Source: an uncultured Candidatus Saccharibacteria bacterium (lineage in GTDB: Bacteria > Patescibacteriota > Saccharimonadia > Saccharimonadales > Saccharimonadaceae). Taken from it: DNA of 64,000 nt. Each line of letters begins with the position of its first letter. The first letter of the stretch is position 1. The stretch covers positions 62,001-126,000 of the forward strand of contig CALHTM010000017.1 in assembly GCA_938039975.1 (NCBI GenBank), given 5' to 3'. Shown piece after piece: positions 17,806 through 28,300 of the stretch. A program made the position numbers and the translations under genes. The notes under the pieces were generated by a model, which worked only from the letters and a program-made list of their open reading frames with translations, was not told the DNA's origin and searched no databases.

Positions 17806-18170
17806 TGAGTGGCGACAACCCGAACAGCGAGATGGTGTTGTATGTTAGCGATGATGGCAAGCCGCAGATTCAAGCTAGGCTACAAGATGAAAATATGTGG
17901 CTCACTCAAGTGCAGTTGGCCCAGGTATTTCAGACTACAAGGCAAAATATAGGCCAACATATTAAGAATATCTACGAAGAGAAAGCGCTCGTCCCTTCGG
18001 CAACTATAAAGAAATTCTTTATAGTTCAAACTGAAGGTGATCGTGAGGTCTCAAGGAATATAGAACAGCAACGTCTTGAGGAATCAAAGGCTGTGTGGAA
18101 GAAGGCTGAGGTGAAAAATGTTAGGCCTGAGAGAAAAGTTAAAGCTGATCTGGAGGTTCTCAATGATTAA
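17802..18170 (+). pseudogene. RhuM-like protein, internally deleted remnant
   Basis: 122 aa. Residues 10-80 match the N-terminal part of RhuM/virulence-type proteins often found inside type I R-M operons (WLTQVQLAQVFQTTRQNIGQHIKNIYEE, including a helix-turn-helix). After REVSRN the sequence jumps to a basic C-terminal tail, while full RhuM proteins run to over 300 aa, so most of the core is missing. It starts in an ATGA overlap with hsdM and overlaps the next gene by 8 bp. It could persist as a small DNA-binding protein or only as a coupling bridge. Confidence 0.65.
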
Positions 18171-19635
18171 TGATGATAAATTAGTTCAAATAATAAATTA
18201 CTTTGCTTCTCAGGACACTGAAAAGTCTCACGTAGAGTTTAAGATGAACAAAGATAGTCCAGAAGTAATTGCTAAAAATATATCAGGTATAACCAACATA
18301 ATGATAAAAGACAACATAACAAGAGGTTATATTATATGGGGGATTGACGATAAAACTCACGAGATTGTAGGCACTAAATTTCAACCAGAAAAGAAAAAGA
18401 AAGGCAACGAAGATCTTATATTATGGCTTAAAAAGTCTATATACCCAGAGCCTGAAATTAGTTTTCATACAGTGACGGTCAATGAAAGGACTGTGGTTCT
18501 ATTAATTATATGTGCGAATCGTACAAGTGTATCAAAATTTAACGGTACCGCGTATGTGCGGATTGATAAGAATACTCGAGCACTTGACAATTTTCCTGAG
18601 ACAGAAAAGCAAGTCTGGAGAGAAGTTGTATCAAATAGTTATGAAACTATGTCAGCAATGGCGAATTTATCAATAGAGGAAGTGGAGAATCTTCTAGACC
18701 TAAATACATTTTATGAGATGAGAAAAGCTAACGTCTCGGTGGAGCGTGACGCCATCCTTCCTGAACTTATTAGTTGTAATATTGTCATTGACAACAAGGA
18801 CTCCACTTACGACATAACTAATCTAGGGGCTTTGCTGTTAGCGAGAGACATTAGAAAATTTGATGCATTAAAGCTCAAGGCCCCTCGGGTAATAATTTAC
18901 GATGGAGACTCTAAGGTTTCCTCGAAACTAGAACAGGTTGGTGTTCGCGGGTACGCTATTGGGTTTAAAGGGTTGCATAATTTTATTATGGAGCAAGTTA
19001 ACGACGGTGAGGAGATAATAGGTGCGCTTAGAAAAAATGTCTATCGATTTCCGCCTCTAACCATACGTGAACTTCTAGCCAACACAATAATACACCAAGA
19101 TTTTACAATTGAAGGTACGCAGCCTATGATTGAAATATTCAATAATAGAATTGTTTTTACAAATGCTGGTAGACCAATAGTTCCGGAAGATCGCTTTGTG
19201 GACTATCCACCCACTTCCAGAAATCAAAAGATGGCTGATGAGTTGTTTAAATTGGGCATCTGCGAAAAGCGAGGTACAGGATGGGACAAGATAGCGGAAG
19301 AGGCCAGTAAACTAAAATACCCTGCTCCATCGGTATCTGCTACTAATCGGCATACTATAGTTACACTCACAAGACAGAAAAGATTGATAGACATGACTCA
19401 AGAAGAAAAGATGTGGTCTATCTATATCAATGCTTGTTATTTGTGGGTTGAGGGTGTATATACAACAAATTCAACCATTAGAGAATTATTTGATATTGAT
19501 GAGGGCAATAAGGCTACAGCATCTAGACTGCTTAATCAGGCTGTCAAAGACAACAAAATAAAGGTATTTGATAATGATGCAGGCTCTCGCAGTAGGAAAT
19601 ATGTTCCAATATATGAATCAGAGGGGGAATTATGA
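18163..19635 (+). CDS. AlbA_2 / Schlafen-type ATP-binding protein
   Basis: 490 aa. The N-terminal AlbA_2 (Schlafen) domain includes SHVEFKMN and GYIIWGIDD. Downstream, PLTIRELLANTIIHQDF, IEIFNNRIVFTNAGRP and GICEKRGTGWDKI match the GHKL-ATPase-like C-terminal part of these putative regulators, and a winged-helix-like end follows. The start ATG 18163 has GGAGG upstream and overlaps the RhuM remnant. Genes of this class are common in type I R-M operons; function is unproven (nucleic acid-dependent regulator or nuclease-type effector). Confidence 0.8.
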   Translation: MINDDKLVQIINYFASQDTEKSHVEFKMNKDSPEVIAKNISGITNIMIKDNITRGYIIWGIDDKTHEIVGTKFQPEKKKKGNEDLILWLKKSIYPEPEISFHTVTVNERTVVLLIICANRTSVSKFNGTAYVRIDKNTRALDNFPETEKQVWREVVSNSYETMSAMANLSIEEVENLLDLNTFYEMRKANVSVERDAILPELISCNIVIDNKDSTYDITNLGALLLARDIRKFDALKLKAPRVIIYDGDSKVSSKLEQVGVRGYAIGFKGLHNFIMEQVNDGEEIIGALRKNVYRFPPLTIRELLANTIIHQDFTIEGTQPMIEIFNNRIVFTNAGRPIVPEDRFVDYPPTSRNQKMADELFKLGICEKRGTGWDKIAEEASKLKYPAPSVSATNRHTIVTLTRQKRLIDMTQEEKMWSIYINACYLWVEGVYTTNSTIRELFDIDEGNKATASRLLNQAVKDNKIKVFDNDAGSRSRKYVPIYESEGEL

Positions 19636-19754
19636 TTAATATATTGGTTGATCGTTGGTTGATTTTGGTACGTCGAATCGTAATAATAACAGAGGTAGAA
19701 TTGGTTGATCGTTGGTTGATTATCGGCAATTTAGCTTGTATTGGCGGTATATAA
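19632..19754 (+). CDS. 40-aa hydrophobic ORF bridging two R-M genes
   Basis: The ORF starts in an ATGA overlap with the AlbA_2 gene stop and ends in a TAATG overlap with hsdS, so ribosomes could pass directly along all three. The peptide contains LVDRWLI twice (residues 5-11 and 24-30), encoded by an exact 22-bp DNA repeat. It is hydrophobic with Arg/Asp and might be a small membrane or antitoxin-like peptide, or only a coupling device. I recognise no family. Confidence 0.45.
   Translation: MINILVDRWLILVRRIVIITEVELVDRWLIIGNLACIGGI
19643..19721 (+). repeat. Exact 22-bp direct repeat, two copies
   Basis: Copies are at 19643-19664 and 19700-19721. Each is itself a doubled TTGGTTGAT-like unit (two TTGGTTGAT cores with one base between). 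They lie inside the 40-aa ORF, 57 bp apart start to start (19 codons), which keeps the frame. Confidence 0.85.
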
Positions 19755-20821
19755 TGAAGAAAGTGTTGCTTGGTGACATTATTGAACTTGCCTATGGTAA
19801 GAGTCTACCTCAGAGGTCTCGTGTCTCCGGACGATTCCCTGTGTTTGGATCAAATGGTCAGGTTGATACGCATAATAAATCTCTAGTTGGCGGACCGGGT
19901 ATAATAGTTGGGCGCAAAGGGTCAGTTGGTGAGGTAATTTGGTCAAAGCAGGATTTTTGGCCTATTGATACGACATATTATGTAAAACTAAAGAATCTCG
20001 ACGACGATTTGAAATACTGGTATTACGTATTAAAAACACTGGGATTAAACAAACTTAATTCACATAGTGCTATTCCTGGTCTAAATCGTGATGTTGCGTA
20101 TATTAAACAAGTACCATTACGTTCGACGTTAGAGCAAGAGAAAATTGCCGATATTCTCAGCAGTCTTGATGAAAAAATCGAGCTCAATCGCCGCATGAAC
20201 GAAACCCTTGAGCGGCTCGGTCAAGCTCTCTTTCGTCACTATTTTGTTGATAATCCTGAGGCTAAAAATTGGGATGAAGGAACTTTGGGTGACATTATGA
20301 ATATAACCATGGGTCAATCACCACCTGGTAAAAGTTATAATAACAATGGCGATGGTGTTGTTTTTTACCAAGGTCGCGCTGATTTTGGCTTACGATACCC
20401 GAATATGCGTTTATTTACAACCGACCCGAAACGTTTTGCTAAAGTTGGTGATGTGTTATTGACTGTTCGTGCTCCAGTCGGTGATGTCAATCAGGCGTCA
20501 GAACGCTGCTGTATTGGTCGGGGTCTCGCTGCAATATCCAGTAGGACAGGAGCTGTAAGTTTCTGCTATTATTATTGTCACCAGCTTAAAGCGGATTTTT
20601 TAGAGTATAACTCTGAGGGAACGGTTTTTGGTTCAATTAACAGTAAACAACTGAAAGCTCTAAAGTTGAAAATACCACCGATTGACTTAGTGGAGAAGTT
20701 TGAAAATGAGGTTGCTGTAATAGATAAGATGATAATGCTAAACAGCTATCAAGTTAAAACGCTTATTACTCTTCGTGACTCACTTTTACCGAAGTTAATT
20801 TCTGGAGAGATTGAAGTTTAG
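19754..20821 (+). CDS. hsdS: Type I R-M specificity subunit
   Basis: 355 aa from ATG 19754. It has two target-recognition halves separated by a conserved helix. TRD1 begins VLLGDIIELAYGKSLP and holds GGPGIIVGRKGSVGEV. The spacer is EQEKIADILSSLDEKIELNRRMNETLERL. TRD2 begins TLGDIMNITMGQSPPG, and the end is LRDSLLPKLISGEI. It sets the bipartite recognition sequence for HsdM and HsdR. The start overlaps the previous stop (TAATG). The first TRD is AT-rich relative to the spacer, typical of exchanged specificity domains. Confidence 0.93.
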   Translation: MKKVLLGDIIELAYGKSLPQRSRVSGRFPVFGSNGQVDTHNKSLVGGPGIIVGRKGSVGEVIWSKQDFWPIDTTYYVKLKNLDDDLKYWYYVLKTLGLNKLNSHSAIPGLNRDVAYIKQVPLRSTLEQEKIADILSSLDEKIELNRRMNETLERLGQALFRHYFVDNPEAKNWDEGTLGDIMNITMGQSPPGKSYNNNGDGVVFYQGRADFGLRYPNMRLFTTDPKRFAKVGDVLLTVRAPVGDVNQASERCCIGRGLAAISSRTGAVSFCYYYCHQLKADFLEYNSEGTVFGSINSKQLKALKLKIPPIDLVEKFENEVAVIDKMIMLNSYQVKTLITLRDSLLPKLISGEIEV

Positions 20822-20822
20822 T

Positions 20823-23507
20823 ATGGCTTCTATTATAGATGAGATACGACGTTGTGATGTGGCAGTATCAGAAAATATTGCAAAACTTATAGATGATAGA
20901 GGGCTTATGTCTGTCAATATCATCAATTCTCTTCGCGATTTGGTTAATCAAGTTGCAATATTGATCAACACCCAGGATATAAATGCAGACAGTAACTATC
21001 CAGCAATTGAGAGTGCGATGAAACTAGTAGAGACTCGTGCTGACCTGGTATTTCTGCGAACTTTCTATAAACAACTTCAGGTTTCGACATCTCACTACAC
21101 TCTAAACGGGGATAACGCCGAAAGACTTATGCTAAAGTACTATGAGTCACTAATTCTAATAAAAAATTACCTTAAAGACAATTTCTCAATTGATATTTTA
21201 GACAATCTCAAAGAGTTTCCATTAGATATTGATGAGTCTCAGCAAGAGTATTATGAAAAAATAGCGAGTCAAATAGAAAGCCATGCAAACGAAGGTGGTA
21301 CTAAAGACAACTATTACATACACAGAATAAAACCGTTCTTTATTAATCAAAAATTATATTATGAGATAACTTTTTCGTTGGCGATTGATCGCAATAGTAA
21401 GTTTCATAGGAAAGTTGCTTTTTCGAGGGAGAGGATTTTTAGTAATTACGCAGTAGACCTCTGGCTTGTTGATTCCATTATAGAAGTTGATGACATAAAA
21501 GTTCCTATAAAAATAATTCAATCTTGGAGGGTGAATATTCGACCCTGTGAGCTTAATAATTTAGGCAGAATTATTGGATTTGATGTGAGAGCTAGCAGAG
21601 GACAAAAGGACTATCTTCCGGTCATGGAATATATTACTTGCTACCACAGATCGCTAGTCGACATTATTGACTTGAGTGATGAATTGTTTAGGGATTTCGT
21701 TAATCAAGTACGCCCTTTGGGGTACAAATCGACAATTATAGACTTAATAATAAAGATCAGACATTTTTGTAAAACACAAAGAACTGGCAAAAACGTAATC
21801 CGTTATCTGCTTTTGAGCATGCACAACTCGACGATAAAAGATCAGTACCCGAATAATCAATCTGACTGTCTAGGAGATGTTCTATTAAGCAAGAAAACTT
21901 TCCCATTTGATAAAATGCCGTTCTGTACCTCTTTAAAGAATCATAACCCTCGTCTTGAAGATGTGATATCGGCTATTCCTATTAGTGGGCGAGAATATGA
22001 ACTGATAGCAAGAACGGTAATGATCAACACAGAACAAGAAGGCCTACTGTATTCTCCAAAAGAAAAAATCTCCAGTGACGATGAACTAGATATCTCAATT
22101 AATCGGTATAATGCTAAGTTATGGTCTGGGCACGCTGATAGAAAAATTGAAAAATACGCAGACCACTATTTCATACAAGGCTATGAACGAAATGTTGTAG
22201 AAATAGTTAAAATACTCAAAACACTCTGTTCTGATAGCGAGGAAAATTATAAAGACAATGTTTTAGAGTGGCTGACTAACAATGGCAGTGAAATAGACGA
22301 TCCAGTCAAAAAGGACATCTTAGTAAACTTATTTGATTTATCGAAAGTAGCAGTGATTTATGGAGCTGCAGGTACTGGAAAAACTAGGATGATAGAGCAC
22401 GTATCAGCATACTTTAATACCGAGAATAAACTATATCTGGCAAACACTAATGCGGCAGTTAGTAATTTAAGGATGCGATTGGGTGATGCCGGTAATTTTA
22501 TGACAGTTGCAAAAGCAATTAAAGCTTCGGGATTGGACTGTTCTATTTTATTTATTGACGAGTGTAGTACCATTAGTAACAGAGATATGGTTGCTCTATT
22601 GAATAACATTGAGTTTGGGCGCTTGGTATTGGTTGGAGATATTTATCAGATTCAGTCAATCAGATTCGGTAATTGGTTTAATATTATTAGAAAGTTTTTA
22701 CCCAAGCAAGCTGTTTTCGAGCTTGAAACTCCCTTTCGGACAGAAGACGACAATCTTAAAAAGTTGTGGGACTCGGTCAGGAAAGACAACGATAACGTTG
22801 AAGAGATTATGGCAAGACAGGGCTACTCACGTAGATTGGATAGTTCAATATTTCAAAGATTGTCGGACGAAGAGATTGTTCTTTGCTTAAATTATGACGG
22901 TCTGTATGGTGTAAATAATATAAATAAGATATTACAGATGAAAAATAAGAAAAAGCCAGTTACATGGAATGATGAAATTTACAAAGTTGGCGACCCTATA
23001 ATTTTTAATGAGTTAAGTGCTTATAGTGAGATACTATACAATAACCTAAGAGGTAAGATCGTTGATATCAACTTAGTCAACAAAGCGGCTATTGAGTTTG
23101 TTGTGGATATTATTGGGGCTGTAATTTCAGAATGGGATGCTGAACGAGCTGGGCTTGAGTTTATTGAGACTAATAGGGTCCGAATTAGGGTAGAAAAGAG
23201 GCATAATAATGATAGCGATGATGATTCCGAAACTATAAGGTCGGTTGTGCCGTTTCAGGTCTCATATGCAGTGACAATTCATAAGGCGCAAGGCCTAGAA
23301 TATGAGTCCGTAAAAGTAGTAGTAACTAAAGACAGTGAAGAGAAAATTACAAAAAATATCTTCTATACTGCTATCACCAGAGCAACTAAAAAGTTAACTA
23401 TCTACTGGAGTCCAGAGATTCAACATAGGATCATGTCTTCGTTCATAGAAAATAATAACAACGATCATAAAGTATTTCTAAAACGAAATCATGATTTGCT
23501 GAATTGA
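20823..23507 (+). CDS. Large SF1 (RecD/UvrD-like) helicase in the R-M operon
   Basis: 894 aa, 1 bp after the hsdS stop. About 500 N-terminal residues are unrecognised. The C-terminal half is an SF1 helicase: Walker A IYGAAGTGKTRM near residue 512, Walker B LFIDECSTIS, motif III LVGDIYQIQS, motif IV-like ETPFRTED, motif V YAVTIHKAQGLEYE and motif VI YTAITRATKKL. It is AT-rich compared with hsdM and hsdR, suggesting separate acquisition. Likely a defence effector coupled to the type I system, as DNA-end processing helicases often are; the substrate is unknown. The unknown N-terminal domain may sense or cut. Confidence 0.85.
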   Translation: MASIIDEIRRCDVAVSENIAKLIDDRGLMSVNIINSLRDLVNQVAILINTQDINADSNYPAIESAMKLVETRADLVFLRTFYKQLQVSTSHYTLNGDNAERLMLKYYESLILIKNYLKDNFSIDILDNLKEFPLDIDESQQEYYEKIASQIESHANEGGTKDNYYIHRIKPFFINQKLYYEITFSLAIDRNSKFHRKVAFSRERIFSNYAVDLWLVDSIIEVDDIKVPIKIIQSWRVNIRPCELNNLGRIIGFDVRASRGQKDYLPVMEYITCYHRSLVDIIDLSDELFRDFVNQVRPLGYKSTIIDLIIKIRHFCKTQRTGKNVIRYLLLSMHNSTIKDQYPNNQSDCLGDVLLSKKTFPFDKMPFCTSLKNHNPRLEDVISAIPISGREYELIARTVMINTEQEGLLYSPKEKISSDDELDISINRYNAKLWSGHADRKIEKYADHYFIQGYERNVVEIVKILKTLCSDSEENYKDNVLEWLTNNGSEIDDPVKKDILVNLFDLSKVAVIYGAAGTGKTRMIEHVSAYFNTENKLYLANTNAAVSNLRMRLGDAGNFMTVAKAIKASGLDCSILFIDECSTISNRDMVALLNNIEFGRLVLVGDIYQIQSIRFGNWFNIIRKFLPKQAVFELETPFRTEDDNLKKLWDSVRKDNDNVEEIMARQGYSRRLDSSIFQRLSDEEIVLCLNYDGLYGVNNINKILQMKNKKKPVTWNDEIYKVGDPIIFNELSAYSEILYNNLRGKIVDINLVNKAAIEFVVDIIGAVISEWDAERAGLEFIETNRVRIRVEKRHNNDSDDDSETIRSVVPFQVSYAVTIHKAQGLEYESVKVVVTKDSEEKITKNIFYTAITRATKKLTIYWSPEIQHRIMSSFIENNNNDHKVFLKRNHDLLN

Positions 23508-23579
23508 TGTAAGGCTACTAAGCCGGGGGAGCTCTGAAAATTAACGGACAAGCCATGAGGACGTCACAAATTAATTTGA

Positions 23580-23607
23580 AAAGAGCCGAGACTATACTCG
23601 ACTCTTT
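23580..23607. terminator. Bidirectional terminator between convergent genes
   Basis: AAGAGCCGAG (23581-23590) and CTCGACTCTT (23597-23606) form a stem with one mismatch, with A- and T-rich edges on both sides. It lies between the helicase (plus) and the following minus-strand gene. Confidence 0.6.
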
Positions 23608-23625
23608 CCGACCTCTATCGATCTA

Positions 23626-24342
23626 TTAATAGCGATAAGTAAATTCAACTACTGGGTCAGTTTGCCACTTCCAGAAGAAAGCAACATCTTCCCCAAGCGG
23701 TTGATTGACTAGCTCTGTCACAGGATTTGTGCCGTCACCAAATGGATTAGTGATATTGTAGGCGATGTTTTGAGCTTTAATATTTTCGTCGCCCTTAAAC
23801 AAGGCTGTAAGAGTTAGCGGTACTCTACTGCCAGCCATATCAAATGCCGGCAGTGGAGAATAAGCTTTAAACGAATAGCACTTCACCCCATCTTCGCCAG
23901 TTATTTCATCAATGACGGCTGACAACTGAATTTTAATAGTTACCTGGCCTTGCGGCAACTTCAGTTTTCCAGCCCTAAACTGTTTGGCTATAGACTTTAA
24001 CTCTTTGTCGGTGTCGTATTGGTCCTCGGATAAGCCAATCTTTTGTAAGTATGGCTTGATCCTGGACAGATCGCCTTTTATGCGACCCACTTGTGCTATC
24101 CGCTCACCATAAGCCTGCTCTCCAGCTGAGATAACAGCAATTGATGCGCTAAACTTGACCGTTGAGTAGGGTAGGATGAGTTCTACCTCACGCTCTTGGT
24201 CGTTATTGACTGTGAAGACAGTCGTTATTTCAGCCGAGTCATATGTCCCGCCCATTTGCGATGTTGGCTCGACGACGACAGTCGTGTGTTGTTTTAGTAT
24301 TTGTAGATTGAGGATAGAATCCCCGAGAGTAAGTTTATTCAT
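23626..24342 (-). CDS. Hypothetical beta-rich protein
   Basis: 238 aa from ATG 24342, chosen because AGGTGA lies 8 nt upstream; a GTG at 24354 is the alternative. The sequence alternates short beta-strand-like segments (EITTVFTVNN, EREVELILPYSTVKFSASIAVIS) and has no signal peptide or TM helix. It is the only minus-strand gene in the R-M island and faces the LexA-like regulator across a hairpin-rich intergenic region, which may mean shared regulation. No family recognised; by position, a candidate effector or accessory protein. Confidence 0.65.
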   Translation of the reverse strand: MNKLTLGDSILNLQILKQHTTVVVEPTSQMGGTYDSAEITTVFTVNNDQEREVELILPYSTVKFSASIAVISAGEQAYGERIAQVGRIKGDLSRIKPYLQKIGLSEDQYDTDKELKSIAKQFRAGKLKLPQGQVTIKIQLSAVIDEITGEDGVKCYSFKAYSPLPAFDMAGSRVPLTLTALFKGDENIKAQNIAYNITNPFGDGTNPVTELVNQPLGEDVAFFWKWQTDPVVEFTYRY

Positions 24343-24406
24343 AAAACTTCTCACCTTTCTCCGGACTTAGCCTGGTATGATATTAATTTTTGTGGTAAGA
24401 TGAGAA

Positions 24407-24475
24407 GCACATATATATGACTGCCGGTCTACATATGTGCTCAAACACCAGTTACCAGCTGGTGTTTTTATATAC
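24407..24475 (+). terminator. Inverted repeat followed by terminator
   Basis: GCACATAT (24407-24414) and ATATGTGC (24433-24440) pair perfectly. Next comes AACACCAG / CTGGTGTT with a 7-nt loop and a short T-run ending near 24475. Together they look like the end of a short plus-strand RNA, or an operator plus terminator insulating the regulator gene. Confidence 0.5.
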
Positions 24476-24585
24476 CCCCTATTTTTATGTTAGGTATATA
24501 ACTGTTTCTATGGTAGCACATTGTGATTTATTTGCCAAGCATGAAAACGCTATATGTAGCGGAGCAAGCAAAATAAGCAACTCAC

Positions 24586-24614
24586 TTGATAGATTAAACA
24601 ATGTTTGCTATAGT
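24586..24614 (+). promoter_or_regulatory. Promoter of the S24/LexA-like regulator
   Basis: TTGATA (24586-24591), 17-bp spacer, TATAGT (24609-24614), then 6 nt to ATG 24621. It is one of the clearest leaderless promoters in the window and fixes the start of the gene. Confidence 0.75.
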
Positions 24615-24620
24615 GTTAAT

Positions 24621-25268
24621 ATGAATGAAGTACAAAAAAAGCTTCTTGACCTAGCTGAAACAGTTAACCTAAGTACGCATACGTATTACAGGTTAGCTAA
24701 GACACTTGACGTTGACCATCCATACAAGGTTCAATTTGCTATAGACCAACTTGTCAAAAAAGGAAAATTGGTTAAGAACTATAAAACAGGTGCGATATCT
24801 AGACCAAAAGGTAACCATGTGGCAGATGGGATAATTAGTATACCCTACTATGGATATGTTAACTGTGGTGAAGCTTTGGCCTTTGCTCAAGATAGGATAG
24901 AAGGGTATCTAAAAATAACTCCTAGCATTGTTTCTATATCTGATTTTCACAATCTCTTTGCCTTGAAGGCTTCTGGCAATTCTATGAATAAGGCTGATAT
25001 TGGAGGCAAATCGGTCGATGATGGGGATTATGTTATTGCTCGAAAGGAAGACAATTATTGTCCAAAGAATGGTGATCATGTCATTTCGATTATTGGCGAA
25101 GCGGCAAATCTTAAGAAATTTCGCAAAGATACTAAGAATCGGCAAATTATTCTGGAGTCAGAATCCACGGAAGACTTACCGCCTATCATTATTAGCGAGC
25201 AAGATATAAACAATTTGAGCGCGTACAGCATAGCTGCTAAGGCGGTTGCTGTGGTGAAGATGGCGTAG
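24621..25268 (+). CDS. LexA/UmuD-like S24 peptidase regulator
   Basis: 215 aa; the longer frame upstream is excluded by the promoter. The N-terminal 70 residues look like a winged-helix DNA-binding domain (STHTYYRLAKTLDVD...VQFAIDQLVKKGKLV). The C-terminal S24 domain has a likely self-cleavage site VNCGEA (Cys-Gly, as in UmuD), Ser in KASGNSMNKADI and the general-base Lys in AANLKKF. Such proteins cleave themselves when RecA filaments form. Placed between the helicase, a divergent unknown gene and hsdR, it is likely a damage-responsive repressor of the island. Its operator is not evident. Confidence 0.82.
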   Translation: MNEVQKKLLDLAETVNLSTHTYYRLAKTLDVDHPYKVQFAIDQLVKKGKLVKNYKTGAISRPKGNHVADGIISIPYYGYVNCGEALAFAQDRIEGYLKITPSIVSISDFHNLFALKASGNSMNKADIGGKSVDDGDYVIARKEDNYCPKNGDHVISIIGEAANLKKFRKDTKNRQIILESESTEDLPPIIISEQDINNLSAYSIAAKAVAVVKMA

Positions 25269-25349
25269 GGGTTGGGGTTGATTTGTGCTACAATAGTCCC
25301 AAAGTTTGGAAATTATACTTTATAGTAGACAATATCGCATAAATACGCT

Positions 25350-28300
25350 ATGACCGAATCTCAAATCGAACAATACGCGCTTGATATCCTGGCTAGCCTT
25401 GGCTGGCAAATTCTACACGGACCGGACATTGGCCCGGATGGTGCTGCGGCTGAGCGTGAGCTGCGGCAGGTGGTGTTGCCGGAGCGGCTATATAATGCTT
25501 TGGTGCGGCTTAACCCGCACATTCCAGAATCAGCCTTGAAGGAGGCGATGCGACGGTTGACGCAGATTAGTAAACCGAGCTTAGTTGAGAATAATCACGA
25601 TTTTCATCAACTGCTAGTGGCGGGCGTGCCGGTGCAATATCGCACATCGAGCGGCGAGATTAAGCACGATATTGTGGGGGTGGTTGATTTTACCTCGCCA
25701 AAAAACAATGATTTTGCGGCGGTCAATCAGCTGACGGTTCTGCAGGGTGACTATAATCGCCGGCCAGACATTGTGCTATTTGTGAATGGGTTGCCTCTAG
25801 TGGTGATTGAACTAAAAAATGCGGCTGATACGAAGGCGGATTTGGTAGCGGCGTATCAGCAAATCCAGACGTACAAGCGCGAGATTAGTGACTTGTTTCG
25901 GTTCAATGAACTGTGTGTGACCAGTGATGGACTAGAGGCGGAAATGGGGACGATCACCAGCCCGCTGGAGCGAATGATGCCGTGGAAGACGATTGACGGT
26001 GAGAAGGAGGTTGGCAATGTGCCGATGCTGGAAGTGTTGCTACGCGGTGCGTGTACGCCTGAGCGCTTGCTGGACATTGTGCAGAATTTTATCGTATTTG
26101 AGCGGAGTGACGGCGATAAACTAATCAAAAAAGTTGCCGCTTATCATCAATATTGGGTGGTGAATAAAGCGCTTGATCGGACGCTGACAGCTAGTAGTGA
26201 ACGCGGTGACCAACGGGCCGGCGTGGTTTGGCATACGCAAGGGTCGGGCAAGAGCTTGAGTATGGTGTTTTATACTGGCAAACTGATGAAATCGCGCGAT
26301 TTGCATAACCCAACCATCGTGGTGGTGACGGATCGTAATGATCTTGATGGTCAGTTATTTGGCACGTTTAGCGCCTGTCGCGAGCTATTAGGAGAAGACC
26401 CGAAGCAGGCCGATTCACGCAGTGAGCTGAGGAAACTGTTGCAGCGCCAGGCGGGTGGAATTGTCTTTACGACAATCCAGAAGTTCTCGCCCGAGGATGA
26501 GGAGGATAGCTTGCCAGTCCTGACTGATCGACGCAATGTCATCGTGATGGCAGATGAGGCGCACCGCAGTCAATATGGTTTGAAGGCACATGTTCGAGCC
26601 AGCGACGCCCAATTGGTGTATGGTTACGCCAAATATATGCGTGATGCCTTGCCGGGTGCGAGCTACATTGGCTTTACGGGTACACCGATTGAGACGGACG
26701 ATAAGTCAACGCCAGCGGTGTTTGGCGACTATATCGATATTTATGATGTTGAGCAGGCGGTGAAAGATGGCGCAACAGTACCGATTTATTATGAGAGTCG
26801 GCTGGTTGATTTGAATATGGACGAGGCGACGCGGCAGTGGCTGGATAAGGAAGTTGATGATCTGCTGGAGGGCGAAGAATTAAGCCGTCAGGATGCGTTG
26901 AAAGCTGAGTATGCACAAAAAGAAGCTATCGTCGGTAATAGTGAGCGGCTGAATACTATCGCCTTGGATATCATTGAACATTTTGAAGCGCGACAAAGTG
27001 TGTTGAGCGGTAAAGGTATGATCGTGACGATGAGCCGTGGTATTGCGGCTGATTTGTATGAGAGAATCGTGGCGTATCGGCCGGATTGGCATAGTGACGA
27101 TGACGCGCGCGGCGCAATCAAGGTGATCATCACCGGTAGTGCTAGCGACCCTGACCATTTGCAGCCGCATATTCGTAATAAACAACGGGTAAAGGCGATC
27201 GAAAAGCGCATCAAAGATCCAAATGACCCGCTTGAGCTGGTGATTGTGTGCGACATGTGGCTGACGGGATTTGATGTGCCGAATATGCACACCATGTATC
27301 TGGACAAACCATTGAAGGGTCATAATTTGATGCAAGCGATTGCTAGGGTGAATCGAGTGTTTCCTGGAAAAACTGGCGGTTTGGTAGTTGACTATCTGGG
27401 TGTAGCGGGGGCGCTGCGCGATGCTATTTCTGACTATACGCAAAGTGGTGGTCAAGGCGCACCGCAGCTTGATATTACTGAGGCGGTGGCACAGATGCAG
27501 ATGCGCTATGAAGTGGTGCGCGATTTGTTTGGTAACTTTGATTATCAGCGATATTTTACCGCACCAACCGACCAACAGCTACAAATTATTTTGGATGCTG
27601 AGGAATATATTTTAGGGTTGGAAGACGGTGAGAAGCGGTTGAAGCAGCACGTTTTGGAACTGAGTAAGGCATTCGCGTTGGTCATGCCCAGTCCCGAGGC
27701 ACTTGAAATTCGCGAAGAAGTAGCGCTGTTTCAGGCAGTGAAAGTCCGGCTAGAGAAAGTATCCAGCTCAACTGTGGTGACTGATGCGGAGTACCGCAGT
27801 GCGCTGAAACAAATTGTTGATAAAGCGATTGCACCAGTCGGTGTAGTTGATGTGTTTGAGGCGGCAGGGTTAGAAAAGCCAGAGTTGTCGATTTTGAGCG
27901 ATGAGTTTTTGGCAGAAATTCGTAACATGGAGCGCAAGAATTTGGCAGTGGAAGCCCTGCAAAAGCTGCTTGCTGATGAAATTAAACTACGATTTTCGAG
28001 AAATTATGCCAAGGATACGAAGTTCTCTGACTTGCTCAATCAAGCCTTGACACGGTATAGAAATGGGACGATTGAGGCAGCGCAGGTGATTGAGGAATTA
28101 ATCAACATTGGACAGAAAATTCGCCAGACTGTTGAGAACGGAGTGGTTGATGGCCTCAGCGAGGATGAGATTATCTTTTACGATGCGCTGGTTGAAAATG
28201 GCAGTGCTCGTGAAATACTGGGTGACGCGCAATTGCGCGATATCGCAAAAGTATTGTTAGAGCAGGTGCGTCGTGATGCGACGATTGACTGGGCAGAGCG

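Noticed and set aside
24417..24620. Upstream extension of the S24/LexA-like regulator
   Set aside because: It runs through a terminator and the TTGATA-17-TATAGT promoter; translation should start at 24621.
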